NCBI GenBank assembly: GCA_046349155.1
Contig: JAXMCW010000001.1
Location: 1,922,001-1,986,000, forward strand
Source: Alsobacter sp046349155
GTDB taxonomy: Bacteria; Pseudomonadota; Alphaproteobacteria; Rhizobiales; Beijerinckiaceae
Direction: 5' to 3'
Length of the DNA stretch: 64,000 nucleotides
A program made the position numbers and the translations under genes. Position 1 is the first letter of the stretch; each line of letters begins with the position of its first letter. This document shows positions 62,528 through 64,000 of the stretch, in pieces. The notes beneath the pieces were generated by a model. That model did no database searches. It saw only the letters and a list, made by a program, of their open reading frames with translations, and was not told the DNA's origin.

Positions 62528-63769
62528 ATGCAGCGCGACGTCGTGGTGTTGGGTGCTGGGATCATCGGGCTGGCGACGGCCCTCAAGCTGCAGGAGGCCG
62601 GGCGCTCCGTCGCGCTCGTCGACCGCAACGCGGCGGGCGAGGGAACGAGCTTCGGCAATGCGGGGATCATCGAGCGGGCCTCGATCTACCCCTATGCCTT
62701 CCCCCGCGAGATCAAGGACCTCATCCGCTACGCCCTGAACGGCACGCCGGAGGCCTATTACCACCTGAGCACTCTGCCCAAGCTGGCGCCGTGGCTGGCC
62801 CGCTACTGGTGGAACTCGTCCAAGAAGGGCCACGAGGCCGCCATGCGCGCCGCGGTGCCGCTCATCGAGCTCTCCGTCAGCGAGCACGAGCCGCTGATCG
62901 CGGCCGCCGGCGCCGAGCACCTCGTGCGCAAGTCGGGCTGGATCAAGCTGTTCCGCGGCGAGGCGAAGTTCGGCAAGGCGCTGGCCGAGGTTGAGAAGCT
63001 GAAGCCCTTCGGCCTGACCTGCGAGATCCTCGACGCCGCCGGCGTGCGCGAGCGCGAACCGCACCTCTCCAACGACATTCTCGGCGCGATCCACTACCGC
63101 GATCCCGTCTGCATCAACGATCCCGGCGCCTTGTCGAAGGCCTATCTCCAGCTCTTCCGGGAGCGGGGCGGGGCCTTCCTGGCCGGGGACGCCCGCTCGC
63201 TGTCGCAGAGCGGCGACGGCTGGTCGGTGAAGGTGGAGACCGGGGTGCTGCACGCCCGGGAGATCGTCGTGGCCATGGGACCGTGGTCGGACCTCGTGAC
63301 CCGTGCCCTGGGCTACGACTTCCCGCTCGCGGTGAAGCGCGGCTACCACATGCATTTCAAGCCCGCGGGCAACGCGGTGCTGAACCATACGGTGCTGGAC
63401 GCGGATAACGGCTACGTGCTCGCGCCGATGGCGAGGGGCATCCGCCTTACGACGGGCGCCGAGTTCGCCGACCGCGACGCCGCGCCTACGCCCGTTCAGC
63501 TCGCCCGCACGGAGCCGCACGCCCGCAAGCTCTTCCCGCTCGAGGCGCCCGTCGACGCCAAGCCGTGGGTGGGCAACCGCCCCTGCACTCCGGACATGCT
63601 GCCCGTGATCGGGCCTGCGCCGCGCCACAAGGGCCTGTGGTTCGCCTTCGGACACGCCCACCACGGGCTGACCCTGTCCGCCGTGACGGGCCGGCTGCTC
63701 ACGGAACTGGTGACGGGACGGCGTCCCTTCACGGATCCCGCGCCCTACGCCGCCCACCGCTTCGCCTGA
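62528..63769 (+). CDS. DadA-like FAD-dependent oxidoreductase (D-amino-acid dehydrogenase family)
   Basis: A 413-residue flavoprotein. The N-terminal Rossmann fold has VVVLGAGIIGLATALKLQEA with GxGxxG, then EGTSFGNAGII typical of DadA. The C-terminal end has the substrate/FAD block GNRPCTPDMLPVIGPAPRHK and FAFGHAHHGLTLSAVTG. It probably oxidises a D-amino acid or related amine with a quinone acceptor; the substrate is uncertain. The ATG at 62528 is the start of the Rossmann motif; the open frame upstream runs through the operator. It is followed by a convergent S58 peptidase gene. Confidence 0.88.
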   Translation: MQRDVVVLGAGIIGLATALKLQEAGRSVALVDRNAAGEGTSFGNAGIIERASIYPYAFPREIKDLIRYALNGTPEAYYHLSTLPKLAPWLARYWWNSSKKGHEAAMRAAVPLIELSVSEHEPLIAAAGAEHLVRKSGWIKLFRGEAKFGKALAEVEKLKPFGLTCEILDAAGVREREPHLSNDILGAIHYRDPVCINDPGALSKAYLQLFRERGGAFLAGDARSLSQSGDGWSVKVETGVLHAREIVVAMGPWSDLVTRALGYDFPLAVKRGYHMHFKPAGNAVLNHTVLDADNGYVLAPMARGIRLTTGAEFADRDAAPTPVQLARTEPHARKLFPLEAPVDAKPWVGNRPCTPDMLPVIGPAPRHKGLWFAFGHAHHGLTLSAVTGRLLTELVTGRRPFTDPAPYAAHRFA

Positions 63770-63793
63770 GCCGTCGCTCCGCGTGGCCTCGCC

Positions 63794-64000
63794 TCAGGGC
63801 GAGACCATGATGCGGCCGAACCGCTCGCGCCAGGCGGGCTGAGCCCCTTCGAAGGGCAGGCGCGTCGCCTCGAAGACGGCGCGCGCGATGGCGCGGGCGA
63901 GGCAGTCCGCGCCCGCCACCAGCAACGCGGTGAAATCGTAGACAGGGTCGGCGAGAGGGCGGCGGCCCGTCGAGGCGGCGAAGACCGTGTCGCCGTCGAG
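63794..64000 (-). CDS. S58/P1-family peptidase (DmpA-like), C-terminal fragment
   Basis: Only the last 68 residues lie in the window; the gene runs off the right edge. The visible sequence begins LDGDTVFAASTG, the GDTVFA block of the S58 (DmpA/P1) family, then ADCLARAIARAVFEATRL, and stops at 63794. These are autoprocessing aminopeptidases. It is convergent with the DadA-like gene, 24 bp apart. A role in D-amino-acid or peptide use beside DadA is possible but not shown. Confidence 0.8.
   Translation of the reverse strand, partial: LDGDTVFAASTGRRPLADPVYDFTALLVAGADCLARAIARAVFEATRLPFEGAQPAWRERFGRIMVSP

Overview
The window is high-GC DNA in which most genes abut or overlap. The gene families (CckA, FliX, FlaF, DUF6468/MotE-like proteins, single-cysteine DksA, a GAAC-N7-GAAC SOS box) point to an alphaproteobacterium, most likely order Hyphomicrobiales. 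Genus cannot be fixed by eye. It looks chromosomal. I see no rRNA, tRNA, CRISPR array, insertion sequence or prophage.

Layout. 1-3870: the 3' end of a MoxR-type AAA+ ATPase, a SixA-type phosphatase, and a YcjX/YcjF-like GTPase and membrane-protein pair. 4013-37287: a large flagellar region with two tandem hook genes (flgE), flgK, flgL, two flaF paralogs, two flagellin genes, a flgI-flgJ-flgN-like operon, fliX, an MBOAT acyltransferase, dksA, a flgF-flgG-flgA-flgH operon, a fliL-fliM-DUF6468-motE-like-giant periplasmic protein operon, fliO-fliP, and flgB-flgC-fliE-fliQ-fliR-flhB. 37284-39881: the cell-cycle kinase gene cckA, overlapping flhB. 40110-52000: housekeeping genes recA, alaS, a voltage-gated-type K+ channel with a cNMP domain, icd, a lone resolvase-like domain, a TrmJ-like methyltransferase, murI, rpsD, a small secreted protein and a two-component system. 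53499-58098: pstS-pstC-pstA-pstB-phoU with a triple Pho box. 58092-64000: a small membrane protein, purB, rpe, an EF-hand protein, a BASS-like transporter, a DadA-like oxidoreductase and a cut-off S58 peptidase.

The most interesting structure is regulatory. Four flagellar transcription units (flgE1, flgE2, flgI, flgF) carry near-consensus sigma-54 promoters with exact GG-N10-GC spacing. About 80-110 bp upstream of each lies a dyad of the form CCGGCA-N5-TGCCGG (degenerate at flgE1). Three other units (fliX, fliL, flgB) carry CtrA-type boxes of the form TTWA-N7-TTAACC. At all three CtrA boxes the same dyad lies 4-13 bp away. This is the Caulobacter-type class II (CtrA) to class III (sigma-54/FlbD) hierarchy written in DNA. 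The dyad sits where one bound activator could switch on a late operon and repress the early one. cckA, the kinase that feeds CtrA, is in the same cluster, at the end of the flgB operon.

Other notable points: FliO has a 22-proline run and a -1 frameshift near its C-terminus. There are two FlaF proteins but no FlbT in the window. A 1206-residue periplasmic protein of unknown function sits between the motor genes and fliP.
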